Positions 42,031 to 54,900 of a stretch of DNA of 64,000 nt are shown here, one piece after another. The notes beneath the pieces are model-generated. The model searched no databases. It saw only the letters and a list, made by a program, of their open reading frames with translations, and was not told the DNA's origin. The first letter of the stretch is position 1. Every line of letters starts with the position of its first letter. This stretch comes from Microstegium vimineum (Eukaryota; Streptophyta; Magnoliopsida; Poales; Poaceae), in the NCBI GenBank assembly GCA_022036555.1, contig CM039124.1, positions 48,798,785 through 48,862,784 on the forward strand, in the 5' to 3' direction. The translations under genes were made by a program, and so were the position numbers.

Positions 42031-43460
42031 GTAGCCCCCGAGGCCCCAGAGGAGTGATTTAGAACTCCTCTGGGGGTTATGATACGCATTTCTCGGAGGG
42101 AGTAAGGATTGCCCGGAGGTTTTGTCCTTGGCCTGCAGGGTTAGTGAGAAGTCCGATTCTCCGTGGGGTGCGTGCAAGCGCACCCCGCGGGGTAGCCCCC
42201 GAGGCCCCAGAGGAGTGATTTAGAACTCCTCTGGGGGCTAAAATACGTTGTATAGAGGGGTCTTTTAAGGATACCTGGAGACGTGCACCCTGTCGACGGG
42301 TCGGTTCCATTCCTTTCCCTGAAAAGAGATGTGTTCGAGGGCGGCTGACGAACCCTACCGAGGGTCAGCCTTCGCTCCCTCGAGCACCACTGGAGTCAGA
42401 GCGCTCCGCCCGAGAGGTCATCTCTATCTGCCAGGTTACGAGTTTTTCGACCCTCTTTCGTCGAGGGGTGCCATGCGTAGTCGGGCCCTCGAGCCCTCGA
42501 ATGGCTAGGCCTTCACTACCTCATAGCGTCCTTCTCACGAATCCTTTCGTTCGGATTGTGGGGTGAAGAGCATCGTGCTATCCTCGTTAGGACGAGCCCG
42601 AAGTCCTCGGCGAGCTGTTCTCGGGCATGAGTCCATTAGAAATGGTGCCCTGTGCGGGTAAAAATCCGAGTGAGAACTGTACCCCGTTCGATAGGGGTCG
42701 ACTAGTGGCCCAGAGGCGTTCTCATTGTTAAGCAAGACATGCGGCTTACTAAGCACGACCATGTGGATCACCAAGGTGCCAACCCCATTCGATAGGAGTT
42801 GGTGGCTCGATGCCTCCCAGCGTAGGGATCCTTAGGTGTTCCTAGGTATGCCTCGGATATGTCCCAGGGAGCCTCGAGAGTTCGTTCTCGAGCTACCGGG
42901 ACATCCCTGACTCGTGTACTCGAGGGCGGCTGTCGAACTCCGTTCGTGGAGCCAGCCTTCGCTCCCTCAAGATTTGGGGGTGGACCGGAGTCCGTTAACC
43001 ATGGGCCCTTCCTGACCTCAGGTACTCGAGGGCGGCTGTCGAACCCTATTTAAGGGCCAGCCTTCGCTCCCTCAAGATTTGACGGATGGTTCGTCATCCG
43101 ACGCTGTCCTCAGGAGGAGGAGTCCGACCTTGTGGACCGCCGAGGGGAGAAGCAGGTGGTTGTTGTATTGAACTTGGGGGACATACCTGTGCCGGAGCTC
43201 TCGAGGGAGGCTGTCGAACCCCCGGACGGGCCAGCCTTTATCCCTTCGAGGCCATGGAACGAACTGCAGTTGGCGACCCGAGGCCCCGTCAGGCCTCGGG
43301 TACTCGAGGGGGGCTATCGAGCCCGTTCGTAGGCCGGCCTTTGTCCCCTCGAGATTTTGGGGGTGGACCGATGTCCTAAACCGAGGTCATTTCTGGCCTC
43401 GGGTACTCGAGGGTAGCTGTCGAACCCTCTTTCGGGGGCCAGCTCTTGCTGCCTCAAGAT
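42031..43460. repeat. Duplicated polypurine/hairpin units and about 102-bp periodic repeats
   Basis: The unit GTAGCCCCCGAGGCCCCAGA plus GGAGTGATTTAGAACTCCTC occurs at 42031 and 42193. Read on the - strand each is a hairpin followed by a GGGGGCTAC purine tract, and the first one abuts the LTR. Further on, a core recognised by TACTCGAGGGCGGCTGTCGA and CAGCCTTCGCTCCCTCAAGA recurs at 42332, 42919, 43022, 43201, 43302 and 43404, mostly 101-103 bases apart. The left copy (14238-15671) has the same architecture. Confidence 0.8.
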
Positions 43461-43869
43461 TCCTTACCCTCGAAGACGACGTTCCCGGCCGCGCGCCTTT
43501 TTAGGCGATGTCCGTTCGGCGCACAGTGGCGGTTGCAGGGCGGAGTGTGGCGCGGAGCCCGATGATGGGACGGGACGCCTTATCCTGGAGGGAATACGAG
43601 GAGGGGAGTACAGGCGAATTAAATGCGGAGACTCCCTTGCCTGTTTTCCGGATCCGTCCGTTGGCCTCCCGCGTATAAGTAGCGAAGGTGTGGAGTCGGG
43701 TGCTCTTTCTGCGCACTTGCCTTCCCCGCCTCCTTGCCTTCGTCTTCCTTGCCTTCTTCTCTCCGCCTCTGCCTTAGGCACCCCGCGAGCCGGAACTCGA
43801 GCGAGAGAGAGAAAGAGAAAGATAGGGAACGTACCGTCCGCCTCTAAGTCCGAGCAAACCACCGTCCCT

Positions 43870-46800
43870 ATGGCCAATTTCGCGCTCGTCGGCGCCGATG
43901 ACTGGCCCGCCTCCTCGATCCGTCACTCGCATCTGACGGGGTTGGTGGAGAGTGGTCTTCTCCGGCCCGTTACCACGGCGGAGAGGCCGGAGTGGATGCT
44001 TCCGCCGCAGGACCACGCCGAGCCCAACCCGCCGGAGGGGTACGTGGTGTCGTTCGAGATCTTCCACCGGGCGGGACTGGGGGCCCCACCCAGCCGCTTT
44101 CTGCGCGCGCTCCTCTACCATTACGGCGTGGAGCTCCAGCACCTCACCCCCAACGGCGTCAGCCAGGCGGCGATCTTCGCCGCGGTGTGCGAAGGCTACT
44201 TGGGGATCAATCCCCACTGGGAGCTGTGGCTCCATATCTTCAAGGCCAACATCTTCCACGCCCCGGGTCACCGCTGGTACCCGCCGGAGGGTCAGGGCCG
44301 GGTGCTGCAGCATCTCCGTCAATCGGACGAAGTGTTGGCTTCCGGCGAAGCCGTCCTCGAGCCACTCCGGATGGCACTCCGGGTGGTTCTACCTGAGGAA
44401 CGACGACGATCTGCTCCCGCCGTACACCGGGAGGACACTCGACGCCGAGCCCGACCGATGGGGGTACGGCGTCCCGACGGACAAGCAAAACTGCCTCGAC
44501 GGCTTACTGGACGCGCTCAAGCGTCTGAAGGAGGCGGGGCTTACCGCGGAGATCGTCGCGTCGGCGTTCCACCGTCGGCGGGTCATGCCACTGATGGCTC
44601 GACCCCTCCGCATCGACGAGATGGGTCCGGGGGTCGATCTCTCGGGCTGTCGCCTCGTCGAGGAAGAACTGGCCCCGGACAGGGTGGTCAGCCGCGTCCG
44701 CCGTTTCTTCGCGGGGTCGTTCGACCCCAAGAACATCGCGAAGATCCCCATGAAGCCGGACGAGGGCTTCTTTGAGCTGGTAAGGTCCTTTCCTCCGGTT
44801 AGAGTCCTCGCTCTCGTCCCTTCCGTCCTCTCCGCTCGTGCTCTAACTGCCTTGCGTTCCGCAGGGGAATGTGTCCTACAAACCCTCACCTCCGCCGGTG
44901 AAGGAGGGCCGGGCCACGAAGGAGGCGAATTGCCTCCGCGCGGAGAAGCAGAAGGCCGACAAAGACAAAGCCAAGGCGAAGACGTCCAAGGGGCCCGGGG
45001 AGAGGGAGCTGAGGAATCATCGGCGGGCCCGCTAGAGGCGGGAGGGCCTCGAGGAGGAGTTGTCGCCCTCGGAATAGGAGGACGAGGAGGACGAGGAAGA
45101 GGAGGTGACGAACTGGAGCGATTTGGAGGAGGAGGAGACGGCGCCCGAGCAGGCGGCCGTTGCAACTGGTGGAGGGGAGGGGTCGACCTCGAGGTCGGCC
45201 CCTTCCGTCGAGGCCGGGCCACGGGCGGAGCGCCCCGTGGCTTCTCAGGAAGTCATGCCACGGCAGACGCGGGCACAGACGTCGCGGTCCTCGTCGGGGG
45301 TCGACCGAGCGAGCCCCCGACGCGCGCCGCGTCGAGCGCACAGGTGCCGGGCCCGTCGGCGCAGGTGGGGGGCGGCAAGGGGACGACGGTGGCGCCGCCG
45401 GCCCCTGCCCGGGAGAAGGTGCCGAGAGCCGCCTCGACCCCCGCTCCCCGGGCAGTGGTGCTCCAGAGCTCGACCAGCCCTACGGTCACCGGGCCGAAGC
45501 GCCGGGCTCCGAGGGGGTAAGTCGCTTTCATAGACGTTTGTCTGTATTTTCTTTTTGTCGATAATGACCCGTGCTTCTTTTTTAGGTCGAAGCGCCCGCA
45601 GGGAGCCGCGCCCCTCGCCCCCACCAAAAAGCTGAAGATGAGGGTTGCGGTCCAAGCAGCCGCCGAGGTCGGTCCGGCCGCCCTGCCCCCTTCGACGGTT
45701 ACCCCCGAGGCGGCATGGGCAGCCACGGCCCAGGAGGCGATGGCGCGGGGGAAGGCGCAGGGGGCCTCGGCATCTGCTCCGATGACGGAGGAGGCGAACC
45801 CGCCGGCGGTGGTGGCCGCCGAAGCGACGGTCATGGCGCCCGCGCGGCCGTCAGAAGAAGTCGCACCTGGCGCCCCGGGGGGCGCGGAGCTTCCGTCGAC
45901 GGCGGTCACGGCCGAGGAGGTGGAGGTGGTCGGGCCCCAGGCCCCCGTGAACGAGGGGGAGGCTCCGGATCACCCAACGCCGGGGCATTGGCCCGAGGGC
46001 CTAGCTGCGCTGGAGGCTCGACTCCAGCTCGAGCGCGAGGGTACGACTGCAGCCGCGCCCGAGGGCCCCTCGACGACACCGGGGCTCGAGGTGGGGGGTC
46101 CGGTCGAGCGCGCCGAGGGAACGCCCGCGCCGACGCAGGGCGGGATGTTGATGGAGTCCACCCCCGCCCAGGTGGACGAGATGGTGGCCGAGCTGGTGGA
46201 CCCGGTGGAAATGGCCATCACCGTGGCTCCTCGGGCGGAGCCGGAGGTGGCTCAGCCTCCCCTCGAGGTTGGGGGGGCCGCTGTCTCGAGGTAAGTCACA
46301 TTTCGACTCACTCGAGATGCAGTGGGTTCGCCTTGCTGGGTGTTAATTTTTTCGAGTCCTTCATCACGCAGGGCCGCTCTACTGGACGGTATCTTCTTCT
46401 ACCGGTGGCGACGGCTTGGCGGGGCCATCGACGTCCTCGCGAGGCGGCCCAGAGGACGGGAGAGGGCAGGCGGGAGAAGCCTCGCCCCTTTCCGCTTATC
46501 GAGGAGGGGGGACCTGCGCGATGACGTCACGGGGACGGTCGAGGAGAGGATCGCCGCCCGCAGCGTGGCCTGGGGCCAGGAGGTCCTCGAGTTGGTGGAC
46601 CCTCGAGACCCCGAGCGGCTCTTCCTCACGCTCGACGACCAGGCCGAGCTCCGACGGTGGGAACACGTCGAGGAGTATCGGGCCTTGTTTGAGCACTCGG
46701 TACGTCGCGCTGCGGAGGTCGCCGCCGCGGACATACGCGAGGGAATGGAGGTAGGTTCTGTTCTACCTTAGATTGTACTTGAATTGTCTGGCTGCCGTTT

Positions 46801-47998
46801 ATTAACGGTCTTCGTTTTTATCTTCGTCAGTCGCTGCGGGTGAGGTCTTACGAGAAGTCCCAGTACATTCTCCGGGTACAGGGACAACTCTCGACCCTCC
46901 ACACCTCGCTAGATAGGGCGAGGGATGAGGTCGCCCGTGCGAAGGCTGAGACGGCGGCTGTCCAGAAGGATGCCGAGTCGAAGGTCACCCATGCGAAGGC
47001 CGGCTACGAGGCCATCCAGAAGGAAGCCTGGGCGGCCTTGTCGTCGGCGCAAGGGAAGCTCGACGTCGCCGTTCAGTCGACCATCACCGTCGGGCTGGAG
47101 CGGGATGCTGCCTTCAAGGCCCAGCGCAAGGCGGAGGAGGAGGCTGCCCGGCTGAAGGAAGAGCTGGCCCGGGCGACGGAAGACATCCGAGGGCTCCGGG
47201 GAGACCTCGACGCCGTCTCCCGCGAGCGTGACGCTCTGGCCACCTCGGAGGAAAAGGCTTGGACCCGCGCGACCTCCTTGGGCGTGGTGGCGATGAACCA
47301 GAGGAGGGCCCTCGATGACGCAGGCAGAACCATCGAGGGCCTCGAGGCCAAGGTCAAGGATCAGTCCTCTGACCTTGTCGGCGTCCGCCGCCAGCTCGAG
47401 GAGACCGAGCAGGCCTACTCCACCTTGGACGTACAGGCCCAAGGTGAGTGCTTCGAGGGTGTTGCAGAATCTGTCCTGCCTCGACCCTTTTTCTGCTTTT
47501 TTGGGTGTTGACTGTTGCTTGCTTGTTTCGGCAGAGCTCGCGAAGGAGAACGCCTGCGCCCACAAGGACCTGGACAATCTTCAGGGCCTCCTCGGCACTG
47601 AGGCGAACCTCAACGCGATGCTTGCGACCGCCATCCACACCTTCTGCAACGACCTCTCGGTCAGGCCGGAGCCGGAGGTGGAGGGGGATGCTCGAGGGGA
47701 CTCCCTGCTGCGCCGCTTCTACTCCATGACGCGGGGGGTGACGGAGAACGTCTGAGCCGCCCTGCATGTGGGCGTGAAGTGGGCCCTCGCGGTCGTCAAC
47801 TCACTCTACGACGTGGACCTCAACCTCATTGTCGACGGGTTCGCCACCGACCCGAAGCTGACCGAGGAAGAGAACGACGCGAAGTGCCAGGAGTTGATGG
47901 ATCACGCAGAGGTGCCTGGAGGCCTGCTGGCGAGACTCTTCGAGCCCGAAGTGATCCCCTCGGTGGACGAGCAGCCCTCGGATGGTGTCGACGGGTAG
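43870..47998 (+). pseudogene. Multi-exon antisense gene of the gypsy element
   Basis: Six exons can be placed by open frame and splice signals: about 43870-44779, 44865-45516, 45586-46290, 46372-46750, 46831-47443 and 47535-47998. Exon 1 (start MANFALVGADDWPASS) encodes the putative gypsy-type transposon domain (PF04195-like). The middle exons are Pro/Ala/Glu-rich. Exon 5 is a long coiled coil of Ala/Glu/Lys/Arg heptads, and the last exon ends at TAG 47998. Breaks are one extra base in about 44259-44298 relative to the left copy, a TAG near 45034 and a TGA near 47754. The function is unknown. It is transcribed against gag-pol and may regulate the element or have been acquired from a host gene; both are guesses. 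Confidence 0.75.
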
Positions 47999-47999
47999 T

Positions 48000-48914
48000 C
48001 CCGGGCCTGCCAGCCATATCTGGACAAAAAGGTCCATGTAATAGTTAGGCCTTTGTACTGATACAATGCCAAGCCCCCGAGGACTTTTTGTGTATAATGC
48101 ATTTTGATCGATATGCACATAGTTAACTTTGTTTTTTCGAGCTTTCCCTGCTTTTCTTTGCCTGAGTCGACGCCTGTGAACTAAGCGTTGGATGCACGCT
48201 CGTATCCCTGGAAGGGGGGGGCGAGCGGGGATACCGTAGCCCTGGGGCGTAGGTGGGTCCCTGGCTCGACGACACCCTCGACCCTTAGGGAGTTCGAGGC
48301 GCCTTTGCTTAGTTATGAAGCGTACTCGAGGGAAAGAACGAGAGGGAGAGTCGAGTTTCGAAAAAACGTTCGAGTTTTTCGGGGACTTAGGAGGGGGGTG
48401 CCCCCCCTGTTAGCCCCCAAGGGAGGCTCGACTTTGCTGAGGCAAAGTCGAGGCTACCTTAGTGCTATAGACGGGTTCGTCTCCTTATTTCTACTTCTCG
48501 AGCTCTCTCTGCTTTTCTTTGCCTAAGTCGACGCTTGTGAACTTAAGTATTCGACGCACGCTCGTATCCCTGGAAGGGGGGTGGCGAGCGGGGATACCGT
48601 AGCCCTGGGGCGTAGGTGGGTCCCTGGCTCGACGACACCCTCGACCCTTAGGGAGTTCGAGGCGCCTTTACTTAGTTATGAAGCGTACTCGAGGCGAAGA
48701 TCGAGAGGGAGGGTCGAGTTTCGAAAAAGCGTACGGGTTTTTCGGGGACTTAGGAGGGGGTGCCCTCCTGTCTGCCCCCGAGGGGAGCTCGACTTTGTCC
48801 GGGCAAAGTCGAGGCTACCTTCGAGCTACGAACGAACGTGAAATGTGTTTCGAGAACATTTTATTCATTCGAGAGTTTGCACATAAATGCGAAAATGTAC
48901 AAGGCCCTGGGGCC
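48000..48914. repeat. Spacer with a 362-bp tandem duplication
   Basis: The stretch from 48137 is repeated from 48499 with a 362-base period. Both units contain CTGCTTTTCTTTGCCT, CACGCTCGTATCCCTGGAAG, and GTCGAGGCTACCTT. It separates the convergent ends of the antisense gene (stop at 47998) and pol (stop at about 48915), so it may hold the terminators of both. Confidence 0.85.
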
Positions 48915-51900
48915 TCAGGGATAGAAGAGACGTAGCTGTTCGATGTTCCACGCGTTGGTGAAGATCTCGCCCTTCTTGTTCTTCAGTTTGTAAGTGTCGG
49001 GCTTCAGCACCTCTGCCACGATGAAGGGTCCCTCCCAGGGTGGTGTCAACTTGTGACGCCCCTTATTGCTTTGTCGATGGCGCAGAACGAGGTCGCCGAC
49101 GTTGAGGTCCCTTTTGCGTACGTTTTTGTCGTGGTAGCGCCGCAGCGTCTGCTGGTAACGTGCCGACTTGAAGAGGGCCATGTCACGGGCTTCCTCGAGC
49201 TGGTCGAGGGAGTCCTCTCGGGCTACCGTGTTGGCTTGCTCGCTATAGGCTTTTAGTCGAGGGGACCCGTACTCGAGGTCAGTGGGGAGGACGGCCTCGG
49301 ACCCATAGACCAAGAAGAACGAGGAGAACCCCGTGGCTCGACTCGGTGTAGTTCGGAGACTCCATAGCACAACGGGCAGCTCGTCGACCCATCTCCTTCC
49401 ATGTCTGTTCAGCCGGTCGAAGATCCTTGGCTTGAGGCCCTGCAAAACCATACCGTTGGCATGATCGACCTAACCGTTAGTTCGAGGGTGGGCAACTGCG
49501 GACCAATTCACCCTGATGTGGTGGTGGTCATAGAAGTCCAGGAACTTTTGGCCGGTAAACTGCGTGCCGTTGTCGGTGATGATGACGTTGGGGACCCCAA
49601 AGCGGTGGATGATGTTGGTGAAGAATAGCACGGCTTGTCGAGACTGAATATTGGCGATGGGTCGAGCCTCGATCCACTTCGAGAACTTGTCGATAGCCAC
49701 GAGAAGGTGAGTGTGCCCACCCTTGGTTCTTTTCAGGGGGCCGACCATGTCGAGCCCCCATACTGCGAATGGCCAAGTTATGGGTATCATATGAAGAGCT
49801 TGGGCGGGTAGGTGGGTCTGCCTGGCGTAGAATTGGCATCCCTGGCAGGATCGAACGAGTTTGGTGGCGTCGTTGACAGCCGTTGGCCAGTAGAAGCCCT
49901 GTCGAAAGGCACTTCCTACCAGCGTTCTCGGCGCCGCATGGTGGCCACAAGCCCCTGAGTGTAGGTCCTTCAGTAATGCCCTCCCCTCCTCGAGGGTGAG
50001 GTAGCGTTGAAGTACACCCGACGGGCTACGTCGATATAGTTCGCGGCCATCCTCGTATAGGACATAGGTTTTGGCATGTCGAGCTACTCGACGGGCTTCC
50101 GTGCGGTCTTCCGGGAGTTCGCCTCGCGTCAAGTACTCGAGGTAAGGCGCGCGCCAATCCGTCGGAGGGGTTGGCGCCGCGGCGGCCCCGTCGATCTCCA
50201 TGACCTCTCCCCCGCTCGAGGGGGGATCGGTCGAGGGGGGTGGGTCGACCCCTTGCTTGAGGGAGGGAGCCCTCGAGTCCAGGTCGACGGATGGTGTGTG
50301 CAGATCCCTCGAGAATATGTCGAGAGGGACCGTCCCTCGAGTAGACGCGATTTTGGCCAGCTCGTCGGCAGCTTCGTTGTACCGACGGGCTACGTGGTTG
50401 AGCTCGAGGCCATAGAACTTGTCCTTGAGCCTTCGGACCTCCTTGCAGTAGGCTTCCATCTTAGGATCGTGGCAGCTCGAGTCTTTCATCACTTGGTCGA
50501 TCACCAACTGAGAGTCCCCCCGCACGTCGAGGCGTCGAACCCCGAGCTCGATGGCGATGCGCAGGCCGTTGACGAGGGTCTCGTACTCGGCGACGTTGTT
50601 GGAGGCGGGGAAGTGGAGGCGGATGACGTAGCGCATATGGACCCTGAGGGTGATATGAATAGCAATCCGACGCCTGCTCGCGTCTTCATCAACGACCCGT
50701 CGAAGTACATGGTTCAGAGCTCGCTCTGGACCTACGCTGGGGGTAGTTGGGTGTCGGTCCATTCTGCAACGAAATCTGCCAATACCTGAGACTTGATGGC
50801 CTTCCGAGGGGCATAGGAGAGGGTCTCCCCCATGAGCTCAGCGGACCACTTGGCGATCCTTCCCGATGCCTCCCGGTTCTGGATTATCTCTCCGAGGGGG
50901 AAAGATGAAACCACAATGACTGGATGGCCCAGGAAATAGTGTTTGAGCTTCCGTCGAGTGAGGACGACCGCGTACAACAGCTTCTGGATGTGGGGATACC
51001 TCGTCTTGGTCTCGGAAAGGACCTCGCTCACGAAGTAGACATGCCTCTGAACCGGCAGGGCGTGTCCTTCCTCCTCCCTCTCGACTACTATGACCGCGCT
51101 GACTACCTGGGTAGTTGCTGCGACATAGAGCAAGAGGGGCTCGGCCGGGCTCGGGGGTACCAAGACCGGGGGCGAGGTGAGCAAGGCCTTGAGCATCGAG
51201 AGCGATTCCTCGGCTTCGGCGGTCCACACGAAGTGTTCCGTCTTCTTCAGGAGGCGGTAAAGGGGTAGGGCCTTCTCTCCGAGCCTCGAGATGAAGCGAC
51301 TGAGGGCGGCGAGGCACCCAGTAACCCTTTGCACGCTCTTGAGGTCGTTGATCGGGCCCATCCTCGTGATGGCGGTTACCTTCTCGGGATTGGCCTCGAT
51401 GCCGCGCTGGGAAACTATGACCCTAAGAGCATGCCTCGAGGGACCCCGAAGACACACTTCTCAGGGTTCAGTTTTATGCGATTAGCCCTGAGGCACCCAA
51501 ACGCGATCTCGAGGTCTCCGACCAGGTTTCCGACGGTTCTGAACTTGACCAAAATGTCATCGACGTAGGCCTCGACGGTCGGCCCTATGTGTTTCCCGAA
51601 GACGTGGAGCATGCATCGCTGGTAGGTGGCCCCGGCGTTCCGCAAGCCGAAGGGCATGGTAAGGTAGCAAAACATGCCAACGGGAGTGATGAAGGAGGTC
51701 GCGAGCTGATCGGACTCCTTCATCTTTATTTGGTGGTAGCCGGAATACGCATCAAGGAAGCAAAGAGTTTCACATCCCGAAGTGGAATCTACTATTTGGT
51801 CGATGCGTGCTAAAGGAAAAGGAACTTTAGGACATGCTTTATTCAAACTGGTGTAGTCTACACACATCCTATCCTTCCCATTCTTTTTCTTTACAAGCAC

Positions 51901-54900
51901 GGGATTAGCTAACCACTCGGGATAATGTACCTCCTTGATGAATCCGACCTTCAAAAGCTTGTCAACCTCCTCCCTGATGATCCTGCGCTTCTCCTCGTCG
52001 AAGCGGCGCAGGCGTTATTTCACCGGTTTGGACCCGGCTCGGATGTCCAAGGAGTGCTCGGCGACCTCCCTCGGAATGCCCGGCATGTCCGAGGGGCTCC
52101 ATGCGAACACGTCGGCATTTGCACGGAGAAAGTCGACGAGCATTGCTTCCTATTTGGGCTCGAGGGTGGCACTGATCGTCAGCACCTTCCCATCCGCGAG
52201 GCCGGGGTCGAGCAGGACGGTCTTTGTGTCTTCCGCCGGCTTGAAGTTGCCAGCGTGGCGCTTGGGGTCGGGGATCTCTCTGGACAAGTCGTCGAGGGCC
52301 GCGAGGATAGCCGAATCCTCACGGGCTTCGGCTTTTTCCACGCACTCGACGTCGCAGTCGTATGCGTGCTCGTAGGAGGTGTCAATGGTGATGACCCCCA
52401 AGGGCCCCGACATTTCGAGCTTGAGGTAGGTGTAGTTCGGGACCGCCATGAACTTGGCATACCCCGGTCTAGTGATGATGGCGTGGTAGGTGCCTCGCCA
52501 CGCGACCACCTCGAAGGTCAGCTCTTCCTTTCGGAAGTTCGAGGGGACGCCGAAAGAGACCGGTAGCTTGATGCGGCCGATCGGGAGTGCCTTCTTCCCC
52601 GGGACGATCCCGTGGAACCCCCCCCCCCCCGCGCTGGGCAGGAGCATGGTCCCCGGGATCCCCAGGAGGTCGAGGGTCTCGGCGTAGATGATGTTGAGGC
52701 TGCTCCCCCCATCCATGAGCACCTTGGTGAGGCGGGTGTTGAGGATGATCGGGCCGACGACGAGCGGGTAAGCCCCCGCGTTGGGGACGTGCTCGGGGTG
52801 GTCGTCCTGATCGAAGGTGATCGGCGTGTGGGACCAGTCGAGGTACCGCGGGGCCTGGGCCCGAACGGAGAAAACTTCTCGACGCTCCCTCTTGCGCTGG
52901 CGCGTGGTGAGGCGAGTCGAGGGTCCCCCGTAGATCATGTAGCAGTCGTGGATCTCGGGGAAGCCTCCTTTTTTGACATCACCCCTGACGTGGGCGTCAC
53001 AGGGCGGGTCTTCTTTGTCGTCATCTCTCCTGAGGCCAGGAGGGACGAAGTGCTTCCGGAGCATGCGGCAGTCCTCGAGGGTGGTGGTTGGTCGGCCCCA
53101 TATGATAGGGGCAAGGCTCTTTCAGCATCTTATCGAAGACGCCCCCGTCGGGAGGGGGCCCTCGAGGCTTCCTCTTGTCTGCCGCAGCGACAAGGTCGTC
53201 GGGCTCGACGTTGGGCTCGACGTTGCGTCGGCCCGGTTGGTTCTTCTTCTTCTTCTTCTTCCGGCCGCCGTTGCCGTCGTTGTTCCTTCTGGGCCCCTTG
53301 TTTCTCTTGGGCCCATCGTCCGAGCCCCCGGGCTCCTCCGCCTTGCCCTTCCCCTTCCCTGGGGGAATCTGGAAGAAGGCGCCAACAGCTTCTTCGCCAG
53401 CTACGTAGTTGGCGATGACGTCCATGAGCTCGTTGGCGGTCTTGGGGTGTTTCGCCCCAGCTCCCGCACCAACTCTTTGCAGGTTGTTCCGGCGATGAAC
53501 ATCGTGATGACCTCGTGGTCGGAGATGTGGGTCAGTGCGGTGCGTTGCTTCGAGAATCGGCGGGTGAAGGCGCGGAGGGTCTCCCCTGGCTTCTGCTTGC
53601 AGCTGCGAAGGTCCCAGGGGTTGCCCGGCCGCTCGTAGGTGCCCTTGAAGTTGCCCTCGAAGATCTGGACCAGGTCGGACCAGTCCTGGATCAAGTCGGG
53701 GGGTAGCTCCTCGAGCCACCTTCGAGCGGTGTCGGAGAGGAACAGTGGGAGTTGTCGAATGATGACGAGGTCATCTTTGGCTCCACCCAGCTGGCATGCC
53801 AGCCTGAAGTCGGCAAGCCAGAGCTCTGGCTTGGTTTCGCCGTTGTACTTGACCAGGCTGGTGGGTGGTCGGAAACGTACGGGCAGGGAGGCCCGCCGGA
53901 TGGTTCTTCCGAAGACCGGCATCGGTCTTCATCGCTGTCGTAGCGCCCACCTCGGTGAGTGTTGTAGCCTCGAGCCTCGGCGTCGCCGTACCGACGTCGA
54001 TTGTTCACTCGAGGGGGGAGGTCGTCGACGAGGCGTTCCTGAACCGGTCGTGGCTCGACCCAGCCCTGGGGCGCCTTGTTCTGGTGGACAGAGACCTCCC
54101 GATTTTGTCGAGGGGGTGCTGCTTGTCGCTCAGAGGCAGCCCCTCGACGCCTCGAGGCCGAGCTCTCCGCCTGCTGCACGGCCGCAGTTTGGAGAAGCCC
54201 CTGGATTTCGTCCCTGATACGCCGTGCCTGGGGGGTCGATGGCGCCGGCATGTCGCGGAGCAGCATCGCGGCTGCTACGACATTCTGGCTGGCGCGGTTG
54301 AAGACTCGGGGTTCGGCGTTCCCCTCCTCGCGATCTGCCGGTGGACCTCCCGGGCCCGCTCGCGAGCTCCTCCACCCTGAGGACGCCCTCGATCCCGCTC
54401 GAGGGCGTGTTCGAGCTGCTGAAGACGCAGGCGCTCCTCCTCGAGCTTGCTGAGAAGCTCTCGGACCTGCGTAATCTGGACGTCGGGGGGTGGATCGGCT
54501 CTATCAGGACTTGGGGGGGATGGCATCTCGTGCCGGTGTAGCGTTAGCCCCTCCCCCTTCTCCGGTGGCCGCGGTATCGTCAACGTCGTCCTGGAGGTCG
54601 GTTTGCTCGTCGAGGTGGAAGCACTCCCGAGTGGAGTCGTAACTCTCGTCGGGAGAGTCCGAGTCGGGGTCGGCGTGGTAGAAGTGGGGGAAGAGCCTAC
54701 CCGTTTCTTCCTCCTCCAGGCGCGGCAGTAACGTGCCCCACGTACGGGGCAGTTCTGGCTCGCCCGGTGAAGTGGTGGTGATGGGATCGGCCGTCGCCCA
54801 CGACGGAGTCCATGGAGACTCAACATATGTATGTATCCGCAGCCCTGCGAAAGCAGAGTAGAGTCCGGCACTGTTGCGAAGCCCATATGGGAACGGGTCA

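Noticed and set aside
53021..54380. Several long + strand frames opposite gypsy gag
   Set aside because: They are antisense shadows of gag in GC-rich DNA. The - strand frame carries the real gag domain.
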